Assembly (NCBI GenBank): GCA_947044405.1
Contig: CAMRHE010000067.1
Location: forward strand, 6,949,501-7,013,500
Source: Leptodactylus fallax
Taxonomy: Eukaryota; Chordata; Amphibia; Anura; Leptodactylidae
DNA length: 64,000 bases
Direction: 5' to 3'
Shown: positions 11,303-23,363 of the stretch, in pieces
Position numbering within the stretch: the stretch's first letter is position 1
How the letters are laid out: the number at the start of each line of letters is the position of its first letter
Notes under the pieces: model-generated
Databases searched by the model: none
What the model was told of the DNA's origin: nothing
What the model saw: the letters and a program-made list of their open reading frames with translations, nothing else
Made by a program: the position numbers and the translations under genes

Positions 11303-12625
11303 ATCTTTTACAATCATATAATGCTCTTACTCTACAGTCCTATGATGGTTTCATCATTGTACTGTAATGCGCTCTACCCCGGTGTGATCACAACATTGTT
11401 CAAGACTATCCATCAGGGTTCATTCCAAAAAGATCCATCACAGCCATGATAGTTCTTTATGAACAGGAGATGTGATACAAATGTGAACAGAGTCTAAATC
11501 TCTACTCTGTAAAGTAGTAACTAACTTCTGTATTGTCAGTCGTAGAAGAATGTACAATATGCAGGATGTTGGAACAAGATAAATACCTAACACATTCACA
11601 GTAATTTATCTCTTGTATCCTTGGAGCGATATGTCACTACATCTGGCGGTACATTATATGACACAATGCCCATCTCTCCAAGTAATCAAACACTGAGCGA
11701 TCCTTTGCCCTTGGACAAAAGAATAAAAAATTAGGAGTATCATATCCATTGTGGAATAACAATAGGCCTGCGTCTAAAGTCTGTGCCGCACCTAGAAATA
11801 TCCTGTACAGCATGTAGAGATATAATGGAGGAAATAAAAGTCTGTGGGTAGAAGATAAAATAAAATTGGCTGTTGTATACCGTCTATACAGCTGTCAACA
11901 TTTTATCTTTATAGGGATTTGGATTGAAGGAAATAGCTGGACAATCTGAAAAAAGATATAAAATATGCTTGCAAGGAACAACTCGTGAAGCTGCGTCCGA
12001 CAGAGGAACCTTAGGCCCACCAAGGGTGATGATTCTCGGGGCCCACCCTCCATCTTTACCTGTGCATGTCTATGTCTGATGTATTATTAAAAAGATCTCA
12101 TAGTCTATTATATTTGTGAATTATCCCATAAGGAAATTCCCCTCCACAGGGCTTATCTTCGATCAGACTGGAGACCATTGTTATGTTTCAGAACTTGGAC
12201 CCATTGGAGGATCTTCTGATACTCTAGTGAGCCAGTCCAACCCTGCCTTGAAGTGTATCTTAGGCTATTTCCATACAAGTGTTAAAGGGATTTTCCAGGA
12301 TTTAGATCTTGACCTATCCTGCTTTAGGGGTTAACGAGTGGCGCCTCCCTGCCAAGATTTCTCTCAGGTCTTTGTTTCAAATATTGTCTGAGACAACACC
12401 AGTGTGGACTGTAAGGAGAACCAACTGTGGTCACTGAGACAAACTGGGGCAAAGTATGTATTACTTTATTTGAGCAGTACATGGTACACCAAAAATGGGA
12501 GCATGTCAATTAAAGGTTTACACAGGGCACTCTCCAAACCTGATTCTAGTCATCAACCATGGGCATAACTACCAGGGTAGTAGATACAGCAGCTGCTATG
12601 GGGTTCAAGAACTAAGGGGGGCATT
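11303..12625. other. Unassigned intronic sequence
   Basis: No gene was identified. A short repeat motif (GATTTTCCAGGATTTAGATC and GACCTATCCTG) lies near 12285-12325. Confidence 0.4.
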
Positions 12626-13040
12626 TCTGATGTCACATTATACACAGTGATTTTTTTGTGTATCGATTATCCTTGTACTGTGACATTACTGTGTGTATTT
12701 TCTCTGTTCTGTGATATCACTGTGTGCATTATCATTGTACTGTGACATCAATGTGTTTATTATCATTGTACTGTGACATCATTGTGTAAATGATTCTGGT
12801 ACTGTGACATCACTGTATGTTATCTCTGTTCTATGATATCACTACAGCATGTGCATTAATCATGTACTGATACATCACTGTGTTTACTACCCTGTATTAT
12901 GACATCACTGTGTTTAATATATCTGTATTATGTTGTCACTGTGTTTAGTATCCTGTACTGTGAAATCACTCTGTACATTATCCCTATACTATGACATCAC
13001 TATGTGCATTATCTGTACTGTAAAATCCCTATGTGTGATA
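12626..13040. repeat. Degenerate minisatellite, about 36-38 bp period
   Basis: Repeated segments of the form CTGTGACATCACTGTGTG followed by TTATC recur about eleven times with many substitutions and small indels. It is old compared with the arrays at 9.3 and 55.9 kb. Confidence 0.8.
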
Positions 13041-14280
13041 TGGTGACCAAAATAATTGTACACTTTTCAAGTTCTAAACTTCCTGCCTAATAAGTTTTGT
13101 TATGGGGCTCCATGGTTACTTTTTACACCCTTGTCATCATCTATCACTGTAGACATCACAGTACTATGCTCCTGCTATATGATTGTGATGATGAGACACC
13201 GCCAGCTATGTATTTTCCATATATGTATTTTGCGTCAGAGTGTTGTCACGTGCTCAGATTACTCCTACACCATGTGGTATGTTTGCTGTGTATCCAACCC
13301 TTTGTTATCCCACAACCCTTTGATCCCCAAGAGTCACTTACACAGGCCTTTGTTTACATAAGAGTGGTACACTCATTAACACGGCAGGGGGTCCTGCAGA
13401 AAGGATGTGCTGGGGAGGCTCTCTGCATATAGCCATCAGACAAGATGGAGCCAGCTACAGATCAAAAGGGGCATGGTTTCATGACAATATCTGCCCTGGG
13501 GAACCTCTTACAGTCGCCCCGATAAATTCCCCAGATGCGCCCGGCCTAGGCACATGTTTAGAGCCCACACATGTTACTGTTCAAAGCCCAGAAAAGGTCC
13601 AGACACTGATCTCCTTACCCAAAGGGGATTGGGGTGCCATCCTTGGTGTCTACATGTTGGGAATCTCGCCATGAACCCTATCAAACCGACTCTACAGTCA
13701 TCAGGCGAGAAAATAACACAAAGCTTGGTTATAGAGATTCTAGGAAGGAGGGAGTGGCTAGTGACATAACGCAGGGAGGAGACTGGGGATAATTATACAG
13801 TCTAAGCCTGGGGGGAGCAGAGGTCTTATTGTTCTGGACAGCATGTAGAAGACACATGCTCATCCACTCTGTAACTTGCTTAAGGAAGAACCCTGAAGCT
13901 TACCACATGGGCTCAAAGAAACGGGCTATCTACTTGTTCTGGTATTTTTCTATCTTTTATTTCCCTTTTTATTTCATTGTGCTGTATTTTACTTTTATCC
14001 GTATTTGCTTGGTAATTGATATATATTTTTGTATATGTTAATGCTTAGTACCGACCACTCGGGTTACTAAATATATAAAATTTAGAGAGCTCGTTTCGTA
14101 TTATCCCATAAAACCGGTCCGCTCAGTGTGTGAGTGGGAGGTTAAGAAAGAAGGTCGGTCGCAGGTGTGCCAGGTAGAGTGGCAAAGTGAGATCCTTCAC
14201 AATGATACAATGATAGATATTATCGGATGGTGTTAATGGGTACAGTAGATATACTATACAGATAGACCACAGTCTCATCA
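13041..14280. other. Unassigned intronic sequence
   Basis: Overlapping frames around 13056-13770 show no family motif. The stretch 14040-14170 has a changed composition (ACCGACCACTCGGG, CCGGTCCGCTCAG) and might be LTR-derived, but nothing diagnostic was found. Confidence 0.35.
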
Positions 14281-14640
14281 TTAGTTAACTAGAATCTCCA
14301 TCTCTTTTAAGGCCATTTCTATAGCATTGCCTGAAAAGTTCTTCAATAAATACATAGTGTTATTCGAGGCCACACTTGTTATTATCACTGCTAAGTAAAG
14401 AATATTTAACATTCTGTTTCAGCAAAATTGACTTGCCTATTTCACAGTAAAAGATTCATTATAATGCAGGATAAGAATTATAGAAATACATTCGCCGGAG
14501 CCAAGCTGACATTATTTAACTGTCTTTCTTAATAACAGACCAGTGAAATTCTGATGGTGAGAACATTCATTTTCTACATCTTTCACATGTCAAGGCCGCC
14601 TAACTAGCTAACCTCGAATAACATATTGTATTGTTGTGGG
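14281..14640. other. Candidate conserved non-coding segment
   Basis: Repeat-free looking sequence with a CpG-containing core (ATTCGCCGGAGCC) next to TTATTTAACTG. No coding frame. This is an impression from composition only. Confidence 0.25.
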
Positions 14641-14859
14641 GCTGTACATATCACCATTAAAGCAGGATTGAATGTAGAAAATCATCTGTCGACCCCATCA
14701 TTGATACAATATGTGACATGCTGTTGTATAAAATCAAATGCTCAGTAGATCTCTTTATCATTCAGGGCTTGTGTATCCATGCATATACAGCATGTCAAAG
14801 TGACACTGCTTTAATGTCTGAGGTTTATGTTGTTAATTTATGGTTATATGTACATTTTG

Positions 14860-15720
14860 TGGATGTATGTTCTGCAGCTTCCCTTGTGTATTGTCCCTTA
14901 TGGTTTACCACACTGTTGGTCACCCCTCTAGTTGCTAAGGCTTGGTTCAGCCCTGGCCAATCACAGGCCACTGCGAAACCTACAGAAAACCGTTAGGGCA
15001 GTGAGTGTTGACACTGACACTGTGCCCTGCAGTTCCTAACAGCCCCTGAGGGAGAGGAGATATGCAGCCCAATGCTCTGCCAGAGACAGCCCTGAGACAG
15101 GAATCATCAGCCTGTCTGCTGTACAGATCTTGAGCCAGGAGGAGAGAAGGAATCTCATTTGCCAGGAACTGTATTCAGTCACCTACCTCATAAACTATCT
15201 GGGTACAAGGGACCTTCTTGCTGTCAGCCTTCAGAACCACCCACTGGCTGAGGCTAGGCTTGCTATAGAGTTGTTAGAGTGGAGACAAGGCATCTACCTA
15301 CCATTCAGTCTTGGAATCCCTCATCTCTAGCCTGGGTGGACCTAACAGTCGAGAGACTACTACCCCCATTGGGAAGCTGCACCTGTTCACAGTTCTACAG
15401 TTTGTCACAGTAAAGTTACTCTGTTTCAACTGCACCACTGCTTCCTGAGTCGTTCCTGCAATTACCATCAGGGCCCTTCCGAACACCATCACACCGGATC
15501 AGGGTAGGAGAGGACCTCTCTTCAACTGGAAGCGCCACGGGGGACCTACTACCACCACCATCTGGTAGCACGCAGCTCCCCCCTCATCAGGAGGTGTGCT
15601 GGAGGAGATCAGTTGAGGGTACTCGGCCTATCTGGTGACATCACTATTGCCACTACTACTCCCATCCTCTGGTTCACTCCATCTGGGTTCCTCCTTTAAG
15701 GGGGGATATGATAAACCTAT
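14860..15720. other. GC-richer unassigned block, possibly LTR-derived
   Basis: This stretch is noticeably richer in G and C than its surroundings and runs up to a LINE tail. It has the look of a degenerate LTR or other old retroelement. No target duplication, primer-binding site or protein motif was found, so the call is weak. Confidence 0.25.
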
Positions 15721-15759
15721 ATAATTATATAAATGGCCCATACATGCAATATGGGGAAA

Positions 15760-16170
15760 AGCTGTTCCATGCAAAAACCCTCAGAAGACAAGGGGGCGCT
15801 CCCGCTATTTGGAGAAGAAAGGTTTACTGTCCAGAGGTGACAAGGCTTTTTCACTGTAAGGACGGTGCATCTGTGGAATAGCCTACCCAGGAGCTGGTCA
15901 CAGCAATCACAGCCGACAGCTACAAAAAAGGATTAGATGTCTTTTTATAGCAAAATAGCATTGATACTTATGGAAATGTATGGAATACTTATTTCCTTCA
16001 CTCGTCCCTTCTGTCCTGTCATGTCCTTTTCCATCCCCTGGATGAACTTGGTGAACATACATCTTTTTTTCAACAACTGTGTCAATGATAACATTCTGGC
16101 TACCTGCAGGCACCGCTAGGGGGAAATCTATGGTACATGATGTTGAACTCAATAATAAAACAAATATAAA
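15760..16170 (+). repeat. CR1/L2-type LINE 3' end remnant
   Basis: In order it contains TTTTTCACTGTAAGGACGG, GTGGAATAGCCTACC, and GATGAACTTGGTGAACATAC with a T-run and TTCAAC. This matches the 3' region of CR1/L2-like LINEs that I remember from frogs. Reverse-strand relatives lie at 45655-45860 and 35625-35740. No reverse transcriptase coding remains. Confidence 0.6.
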
Positions 16171-16360
16171 CAAACAATCACTGCAGTCCAAATAAATTCT
16201 GGGCTTTGTAGTCAAGTGGGCAGTCCTAATCAGTGATCAACAGCTTTCCCTGACTGTGCATATCTGTCAGTCAGTCATTGAGTAACACTGTCCATAGGAC
16301 TCCTAAGCCCTGAATTTGTAACGGATTAAATGAATACATTACTAGTTAACTATTTTGCTA

Positions 16361-16560
16361 GTTAAAGGGGTTGTCCAGGAATTTGGTTTTTATGATCTGT
16401 TCTTAGGACAGGTCATAAATATCTGATCGGTAGGAGGCAGCAGCTGTACATGGTCGCTTCCAATTGCTTTTGGCGCTGTGTGGTGTATAGTATGGGCATG
16501 GGCACAGTATCATAAGCGTAGTTCATAAAAAAACAAATTTCTGGAAACCTCTTTAATCTT
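16361..16560. repeat. Dispersed frog-type MITE fragment
   Basis: TTAAAGGGGTTGTCCAGGAA followed by GGACAGGTCATAAATATCTG is a motif shared with 24296-24631. Only one arm is clear. Confidence 0.5.
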
Positions 16561-16849
16561 TTTCTAGAACAATATCTGACAAACTGCTCAGCTCCTCCTG
16601 CACTATAACATCCTGCCAGCAGTTTGGAATGCATTTGCCATGTGACTGGTTCACTTTAACCCCCTTTTTAGCCATTACCTTTTTACCTACCTTTATGTTG
16701 ATGCAAAAGAATCAGGATCTCTGTATCTAAAAAATCAGAGCTCAACCCTCTATAAAGCTATATAAAAGGGGTTGTTTTCATCAGCCCCTTCTCACCATCC
16801 AAGGGATGAATAGGCCAGCAGACAGCAGACAAAATGTTGTATTTCAAGG

Positions 16850-16975
16850 TGGTCGCTCACACATGGGAAGAACATACAAACTCCTCGCAGATGTTAGTTA
16901 GTTGCATTCCAACTCAGGAGACCAGCACTGCAACGCTACAGTTGTAACCAATGAGCCACCGTAGCTCAGTGGTTA
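16850..16975 (-). repeat. V-SINE fragment (5' part), minus strand
   Basis: On the minus strand it has a tRNA-like 5' part (CTGAGCTACGGTGGCTCATT, then GGTCTCCTGAGTTGGAATGC as a decayed B box). This leads into GAGGAGTTTGTATGTTCTTC, the start of the V-SINE central domain. Confidence 0.65.
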
Positions 16976-17204
16976 CCAATCCCTTTAACTTCCAAATAAA
17001 TTATATTCCTCCAAATTTGGCAGTACCCACCATGTATGAGGGTAGTCAGACATTCTCAAGAAACCAGTTCCACTAAATGGTACGGTATTTTATTGGTCAT
17101 TTTTTGGCTTCCCCTTGTCAGAGATGTGAAAGGCTTGCAAATTTTAGATTTGGTGGGCACACAGACTTGCAAGATTAATGCCCTTAATATAATAATATAA
17201 TCAT

Positions 17205-17455
17205 AGTATAATGCAGCGCTGGAGTCCTCGGTTCGAATCCTGCCAAGAACAACATCTGCAAGGAGTTTGTATGTTCTCCCCGTGTTTGTGTGGGTTTCCT
17301 CCGGGTACTCCGGTTTCCTCCCACACTCCAAAGACATACTGATAGGGAATGTAGATTGTGAGCCCTATATGGGACAGTGACTGTCAATGTCTGTAAAGCG
17401 TTGCGGAATATGATGGCGCTATATAAGTAAGCATAATAAATAAATAAAAATCCGC
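17205..17455 (+). repeat. V-SINE, 5'-truncated
   Basis: It holds a clean B box (GGTTCGAATCC, 17230-17240), then the central domain (GTATGTTCTCCCCGTGTTTG and TCCGGTTTCCTCCCACACTC), then the LINE-like tail GCGGAATATGATGGCGC and TATATAAGTAA. It is the best preserved of the three V-SINE copies seen here. Confidence 0.8.
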
Positions 17456-18320
17456 AATAAGGAGAACCAGGGAACAAACATAAATACTATACAACCCAAA
17501 CTGAATAAAACATCATTTAGTGAGGTCCAGAAACACATATATAAAAGACTCTGTACAGATAAACAACGGCATAGCCCATAATATGACACTGCCGAGCACA
17601 TAGTCCTAATAAGTAACATCACAGCTAGAACATCACATAACAGAATAAAAGAAAAAAACTAATTCTCACATCAAATATAAAGTGCAAAAAAGAGCAAAGA
17701 ATACCAATAAGGTGGCATCCAATAATTACTGGGTGAAAAAAGGAAATAGAAGAGTTATGGAAGAATAGCATGGTATAAGCAAGAGGGCAGCGAGCAGAAC
17801 TAGACTTTTTACTTGGCTCATAATATTCTTCAGTAAGGTCAAGGTCACATAAATGTTTTTAAAATCACATGTCATACAATGAACAGTTTAGAAAACATGT
17901 GCAGTACCAAGTGCAGCCCAATGTGAACTGGGGCTGACCCTCATCCACAAAACAGACAACTTTGCATGCTGAGATTTTCTTCCACATAGATAGTGGGTCC
18001 CTGTGGAAAAACGTTAATGTGAATTAGGTCACTGACTACTCCTAGTGTGTGTCCTGTCTAAGTCTAGTCTGGTGTAGACTTGGACAAGCACACGGATATG
18101 GTGGTGTATATTAGCTTTAACTCTCTCCATTTTGAGACAGTGAATATTGGATGTCACTTTCTTTATAATTTCTTATTATGTACTGGAATGCTTGTGATAT
18201 TACTTCTAAGGACTATGTACTTGGCAGTGTGTCTTATCATGGACTATGCCATAGTTTTCTATATATAGTCTTTTTAATAAATCTAATCTATCTAATATAA
18301 AATGTTAGTTATGCAGCATA
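17456..18320. other. Unassigned intronic sequence
   Basis: No gene or repeat was recognised. The short frames lack motifs. Confidence 0.4.
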
Positions 18321-18322
18321 TA

Positions 18323-18833
18323 CAGTAATGTGCAAGTATGGAAAAAATGCTGCAAAGTAAGAATGCCATCAAACATAAAAGTGTTTATCTGAACAATGAA
18401 TGAACTGAATGAAGAAAAGAGAACTGTAAACCCCATTAATATTTGGTGTGACCTTTGCCCTTTGCCTTCCATCAGTTCTTCTCGGTACTTGTAGACAGTT
18501 TTTGAAGGACTTCAGCAGGGAGATTGTTCCCGCCATCTTGGAGAACTAAGCACAGATCTTCTGTGGATGTAGACTTGCTCCAATCCTTCTGTCTCTTCAT
18601 GTCATCCCAGACAGACTGGATGATGATGAGATCAGGGTTCTGTGGGGGCCGTATCATCACTTCCAAGACTCTTCCTCCAAAGGGCAAATATTGATGAGAT
18701 TTAGATTTCTCTTTTCTTCATTCACTTAATTTTGTTAATTGACAAAAATAAACTAGTAACACATCTTTTATTGAAAACATTCTTACTTTGCGGAATTTTT
18801 TCCACACCCGCCTAAAACTTTTGCGCAGTACTG
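18323..18833 (-). mobile_element. Internally deleted Tc1/mariner element (511 bp)
   Basis: It is flanked by TA (18321-18322 and 18834-18835). The right end, in reverse, is CAGTACTGCGCAAAAGTTTT. The left end begins CAGTAATGTGCAA and has lost about 14 bp of the terminal repeat. Subterminal sequences on both sides share GGAAAAAAT and GCAAAGTAAGAATG. Only the C-terminal part of a transposase remains inside. Confidence 0.85.
18472..18687 (-). pseudogene. C-terminal remnant of a Tc1 transposase
   Basis: The 71-residue frame contains NPDLIIIQSVWDDMKRQKD, followed by STEDLCLVLQDGGNNLPAEV. It aligns with the Tc1 region that carries the catalytic Glu (normally a DL-x-IIESVW pattern). Here that Glu is Gln. 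Both catalytic Asp regions are deleted. It is non-functional. Confidence 0.85.
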
Positions 18834-18835
18834 TA

Positions 18836-19334
18836 TGTTTTTGCTCTGTTGGTAATTACAGATGTCTGGAGGGCGCTCACACAGTACCTCTCACCTACAC
18901 AGTAGTTAATAAGTAAGTTTAGGCTAAACTGAAAACGTATGACAGCAGCCTCTTACAATGAGTTAGCATTAAGTACTAATAGCAATAGTTTTATAAATTT
19001 TACTATAACTTTCCTTTACATCTTCCAATGTATTACATGAGTACAGGATGAAGCCTCAGGCTATAATATGACATTCTGCCAGTAACCAGAGTAGAGCATA
19101 TATCCTGCCTAGAGGGCGTCCAGCCACAAATTCTGGATCAGTGGCATTTGTCATTAGTAAGTCATGATGCCCTTTCTAGAGAGCATATTTACAGTAAGAA
19201 TAGCAAAAATTACGAGATGTCATGGAATGTCAATTTATGATTTATTTCAGATGCCCATTTAGGAGAGAGGTGATGTGAGCAGGTAGTGAAAGAGATATGG
19301 GAAGAAAGATGCTGAACAGAAGGTTTCTTTCACA
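18836..19334. other. Unassigned intronic sequence
   Basis: No feature was recognised beyond the Tc1 remnant to the left. Confidence 0.4.
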
Positions 19335-19630
19335 ACCAAAACACTTCATTCACATCAATACATGTCAGTACTTCTCTATACATGTCCTGCATGAGGATGT
19401 TTCTGAGTAAGAAAGACAGTTAGAGCAGATTCTCCTCTACTTTCTGTAAGCAGTGTAAGGCAGCTAATCTCCACTTAACAGCTCAGGGATAACTACAAAT
19501 TCCAGATATACCATATAGAGGGGAAACTGATAAAACCTGCAGAATATAAGTCATATAATGGCCAGAAATAGCATTACTCCTTCTGTATACACACACAGAA
19601 CAGCTTCTTCTGAAAAGTCACCTGAAATGA
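19335..19630. repeat. Dispersed repeat B, copy 1
   Basis: It is clearly similar to 54888-55195. Shared blocks in the same order include AGTACTTCTCTAT, TGTCCTGCATG, GAGCAGATTCTCCT, GGGGAAACTG and AAAAGTCAC. No inverted ends or coding content was seen, and the class is unknown. Confidence 0.6.
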
Positions 19631-19801
19631 CTGGCATCTGCTGATGGGAATCTATGCACTAAGTATAACTTTGCCTACAGTAAATCATTAGTAGTGTGGA
19701 GCAACACTTTCTGGCCGTTATATACTAATACTTTATGTTGAAAAAGTGTACAAGAAAGGGATGAATACATTCTTGAGGAAACTCAGGCTATCCCCTATAT
19801 C

Positions 19802-20240
19802 AGTGGTTCTCAAGGCATGGTATGGGTACACCTGGGGGTACGTCCAGCTACCTACAGGGGTACCTGCCACGGTGAGAGCTCCCCCACGCCTAATGGTAGT
19901 TCTATAGAATTTGCCACCCACTAACTACTATTATATTCTGGGGTCTCTTCAGACCCTCAGAGTATAATTAGCAGTGGCCCAGGTGAGGTGAATAAACATA
20001 ACATACAGTGTTACGTCCCCTGTGCTCCACTGCAGCTCCCCGTGCTCTTCCGGCCAAAGTGATGATGTCAGGAACCTCTGGCCTCATTATACCGGTTGGG
20101 GGCCACTATGGGACATTATACTGCATGGAGGGATGCTATGGGATATTATACTCCTAATGGCTCCTATTGGCCATTATACTGTGTGTGCGCTACTATGGGA
20201 CATTATACTACGTGGGGGCCAGTATGGGACAGAGATCTTT
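19802..20240 (+). mobile_element. hAT element 5' end with a degenerate tandem repeat
   Basis: It begins CAGTGGTTCTCAAGGCATGG and continues with GGGGGTACG and GGGGTACC blocks, the style of a hAT terminus. From about 20093 a degenerate repeat of about 31 bp (CACTATGGGACATTATACTG) occurs about four times. No right terminus was found, so the element is truncated or its other end has decayed. Confidence 0.45.
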
Positions 20241-20559
20241 AGCATGAGTGTGGGGGGTGCTTTCTTACCAGCCTGAGGCCCATAGTACCCTGTAGTGCTT
20301 GGGAATACCTGGACCTCTGAGTCTCTGACCACAACTGGAAGGAGAGCAGGAGTGTTGTGCTCACACTATATATACATACAGGTTGCACTTCTGCAAATTA
20401 ACTTCCCTGACTTCTTTTGTATATCCTACTTGGTAGGTTCAGATCTGGACAGCAATATGAATGGCCAAACCAACACTACAACCTCTACCCATCACACCCA
20501 TATCATTCTTATGGGGGCAGTAATGGCCAGTGTTGACATGTTTGATGGTAGAAATATGC

Positions 20560-20958
20560 TTTTAACAGACTGAGTTCAGAAATCTACAACGTGTGGCCCA
20601 ACTGTGTCAGGTCCAAGAGGTCTGTGAGGCAGACCTGGCCTTGTTGTTCCTTGAAGTGGATGCTCGCCAAGTTATTGCAATGTCTACAAAGCAAGGGTCG
20701 ACCCCAGAAGCTATCATACAGAGATTAGAAGTCTTGTATGGGGACTTTGCCACTGAAACAGAGCTGTGTAGTTTTACAGTATACTAGAACTCAAAAGGAG
20801 GGAGAGGGAGAGTGTTCAGCAAATCCTGAGTGGCTTACAGAAACTAGCCCAGAAAGATACAGAGGGCTGCAGAACCTCAGCCGGACAGGTCGCCTTAATA
20901 ACCAGTCTATCAAACAGACACTTTAGGGGCTACATAAGAGTAGTACCATCAGCAACAC
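20560..20958 (+). pseudogene. Possible LTR-retrotransposon gag remnant, part 1
   Basis: The frame includes LALLFLEVDARQVIAMSTKQ, then EAIIQRLEVLYGDFATETEL. The pattern hydrophobic-LEGDAR-like, then LEVLYGD, recalls gag capsid segments of Ty3/gypsy-type elements. Stops and shifts follow. A foldback MITE at 20962-21263 interrupts it. No LTR pair or pol region was recognised. Confidence 0.4.
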
Positions 20959-20961
20959 TAA

Positions 20962-21263
20962 GGGTCTATGCACACGACTGAGTGTCTATCTGAGTTGGGG
21001 GGTTGAGTTTATCACGGACAGTGACATCCGAGTGCATTCAGTGATGCATTCATATCTATGGGGCTTCTGGATCTATTCCATTCCGATCACACAGAGCAGA
21101 ATAGGAACTGCTCTATAATCATCTGTGTTATAGGGAAGGAATGGATCCGGAAGCCCCATAGATTTGAATGCATTACAGAATGCACTCGGATGTCATCGGA
21201 TGTCTGCATTCCGTGATAAACTCGGCCCCAACTCAGATGCACACTCAGTCGTGTCATGGACCC
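20962..21263. mobile_element. Long foldback MITE (PIF/Harbinger-like), 302 bp
   Basis: It is flanked by TAA (20959-20961 and 21264-21266). The two arms of about 140-150 bp are strongly similar inverted copies. The left starts GGGTCTATGCACACGACTG and the right, in reverse, GGGTCCATGACACGACTG. The whole element is a near palindrome. It is inserted in the possible gag relic. Confidence 0.75.
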
Positions 21264-21266
21264 TAA

Positions 21267-21640
21267 TAGACATTGGAGATGCAAAGGGAAGTGGAAAATA
21301 ACATTTGTGTGTCTGTCCAGAGAGTTAACAGTCAAAATAACGCTTGCTATTTTTTACCTGACACCGTTGGATTTTCCCTAAGGGATCTGACCAAAGGCAT
21401 TATGGAATCCTTGAGGGAGGAGATGGCAAATTTGTGGGCAAGTCATCATTCTAGCCTATCAGAAGCCAGGGCAAGGAGCCAGAAGACTAGTTCCCAGCAA
21501 TGCTGGAAATGTCATCACTTTGCTTGCGAGTGCTATGTAGCCAGGACAGCCTGGGTTCAGCACCAATCTTCCTTAAGTGCCAGTCAGCCAATGGAGGAAA
21601 ACAGTTTTTTTTTCCTTACCCCAAAAGTGCCAGAGAGGTG
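21267..21640 (+). pseudogene. Possible LTR-retrotransposon gag remnant, part 2
   Basis: It continues after the foldback MITE. The frame has EMANLWASHHSSLSEARARS and then QQCWKCHHFACECYVAR. The cysteine and histidine cluster may be a decayed CCHC zinc knuckle, but its spacing is wrong for an intact one. Together with part 1 this is a plausible but unproven gag relic. Confidence 0.35.
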
Positions 21641-21694
21641 ATGTCAGACGGGCCCCAACATGCAAACAGTAAATCAAAAATCATTGCTGACCTT

Positions 21695-21748
21695 TTTACT
21701 TTGCAGTATATTTTCCACGCTTGCCAAAAACTTTTGCAACATATTGTA
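21695..21748. repeat. Relic terminus of a Tc1 element
   Basis: TTTACTTTGCAGTATATTTT, CCACGC and CCAAAAACTTTTGC resemble the right end of the deleted Tc1 at 18323-18833. No partner terminus was found. Confidence 0.45.
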
Positions 21749-21749
21749 T

Positions 21750-22375
21750 TTTACTATATATAATGTTCTAATATACAGTATATTTTTTACATTGTGTTTT
21801 ATTATTTATTATAGACTACTAGTTATTTTATTTTTTTATTTATTTTATTAATTATTATATCTTATTTATTATATATAATTTATTTTACTATTTATTTTCA
21901 TATATTTACATTTTTTTTTTTTTAGATATTATGTAATGTATTATTTATTATATATATTGAACATTTATTGTATATGTTTTGAATGTCGAAACTTGTTTAT
22001 TATTATCTGTATGTTGTACTGAGGCATGGGACAGGAAAACAAGCCTGGTAAGTGGAGAAAAGGGCATTTTTCTCTGATAACATATATTACAAAGATAGTT
22101 ATAGTCACCTGAACTACTGATTTATGCAAAGTTTGTTGAAAAATTAGTGAACTTTTAAATACATTTTGTCTTATGTGTATTTATTGGGAGACAAAAAAAA
22201 ACATGTATTTCTTTTTCTTTTTTTTTTTCCATTATAATTTTACTTTACATGTAAAGCACATAAAGAATAAATACATAATAACCATAAATATATACAAAGA
22301 AATAAACAAAAAAAAATAAAAGAGAGAAGAAAAAAACATGCAAAAAAAGAAATCCTGTACTTTAAAGCCTGTGGG
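21750..22375. other. AT-rich low-complexity and unassigned sequence
   Basis: 21750-21960 is nearly pure A/T (TTATTTATTATATATAAT). 22195-22360 is A- and T-run rich. No gene was seen. Confidence 0.6.
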
Positions 22376-22446
22376 CAGTATATGGTAGAGCAGTATATGG
22401 TAGGGCAGTATATGGTAGAGCAGTATATGGTAGGGCAGTATATGGT
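22376..22446. repeat. Short tandem repeat, 15-bp unit, about 5 copies
   Basis: The unit is GGGCAGTATATGGTA, alternating with GAGCAGTATATGGTA. Confidence 0.9.
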
Positions 22447-23360
22447 GCATGTATGTGCTGTTTGATATTTAGCCACAAAAACACCTTACATGGAAATAGC
22501 AGCTAAGCGAAGCACACCTTTCAGTAACATTCACCCTCTAATAGTTAAAAAGGGAAAGTTCACTACATTTATCTCTTTTTTTCTCCATGCAACAGGCCTT
22601 GAATCAGCACCTAGAATGAATCTTTAAAGAGAGTGCACATGTCATCTCATTCTCCATGACTGTCAGTGCCGGCAGTGAAGTTCGGCTTTAATAAATGCCG
22701 TATATGTGTCAGTGGTTAGTAAAATGCATAGCAACCCATACTTGTACATTAAAGTCAATGTGAGCGCGATACGCTGCAAATGCGCTCATATCTTTCCTTT
22801 CTCACTATCACTTTGTTACTTTGATGAATGTGATGATCTGTCTCATCATGGAATTAATTATACTTCACCATCTGCTGGAAAACATCCATTTCCTTTTGCT
22901 CTTTGATTATTCCCAGGGTTGTTGAGTTTGTTTGATGTTGTTTTTGCTATAAAAGGTTGCACTTGTCAAAGTGGGACATGTTGCTGGCGTGCATGAATAT
23001 TTTGGTTGCTTGGAGAGTTAAAAAGTTAAGACTTTTTGGCAACTTACTATAGTCTCTGAAGATGTTTTTGCAGAGGAAGCATTTATAGGTGCACAAAACT
23101 CGGTTTTGTCTTTTACCACTGGTGCACAACCAGCTACGGTGCAACTACAAGACCCAGCATGTATAGATAGACCACAGGATGTCAGGGCTAGCTGACAGCT
23201 CCTGAAGAGTTGGAGATTTTCATGTTGCGCTATTATGTACAATTGGTATATGTACTGAATAGAAGAGAATAAAAAGAATTCCAAAATTTCAAAAATAGCA
23301 TGGAATTTTTCCAGAGGATTCAGATTGTATAAATGTTAAACCATACAAAAGAAAACTTTC
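22447..23360. other. Unassigned intronic sequence
   Basis: No exon or repeat was recognised. Confidence 0.4.
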
Positions 23361-23363
23361 TTA

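Noticed and set aside
13056..13770. Cluster of 70-110 residue frames as exons
   Set aside because: They overlap in different frames, lack consistent splice sites and match no family I recognise.
17213..17245. tRNA gene suggested by a B-box motif (GGTTCGAATCC)
   Set aside because: It continues directly into the V-SINE central domain, so it is a SINE promoter remnant.
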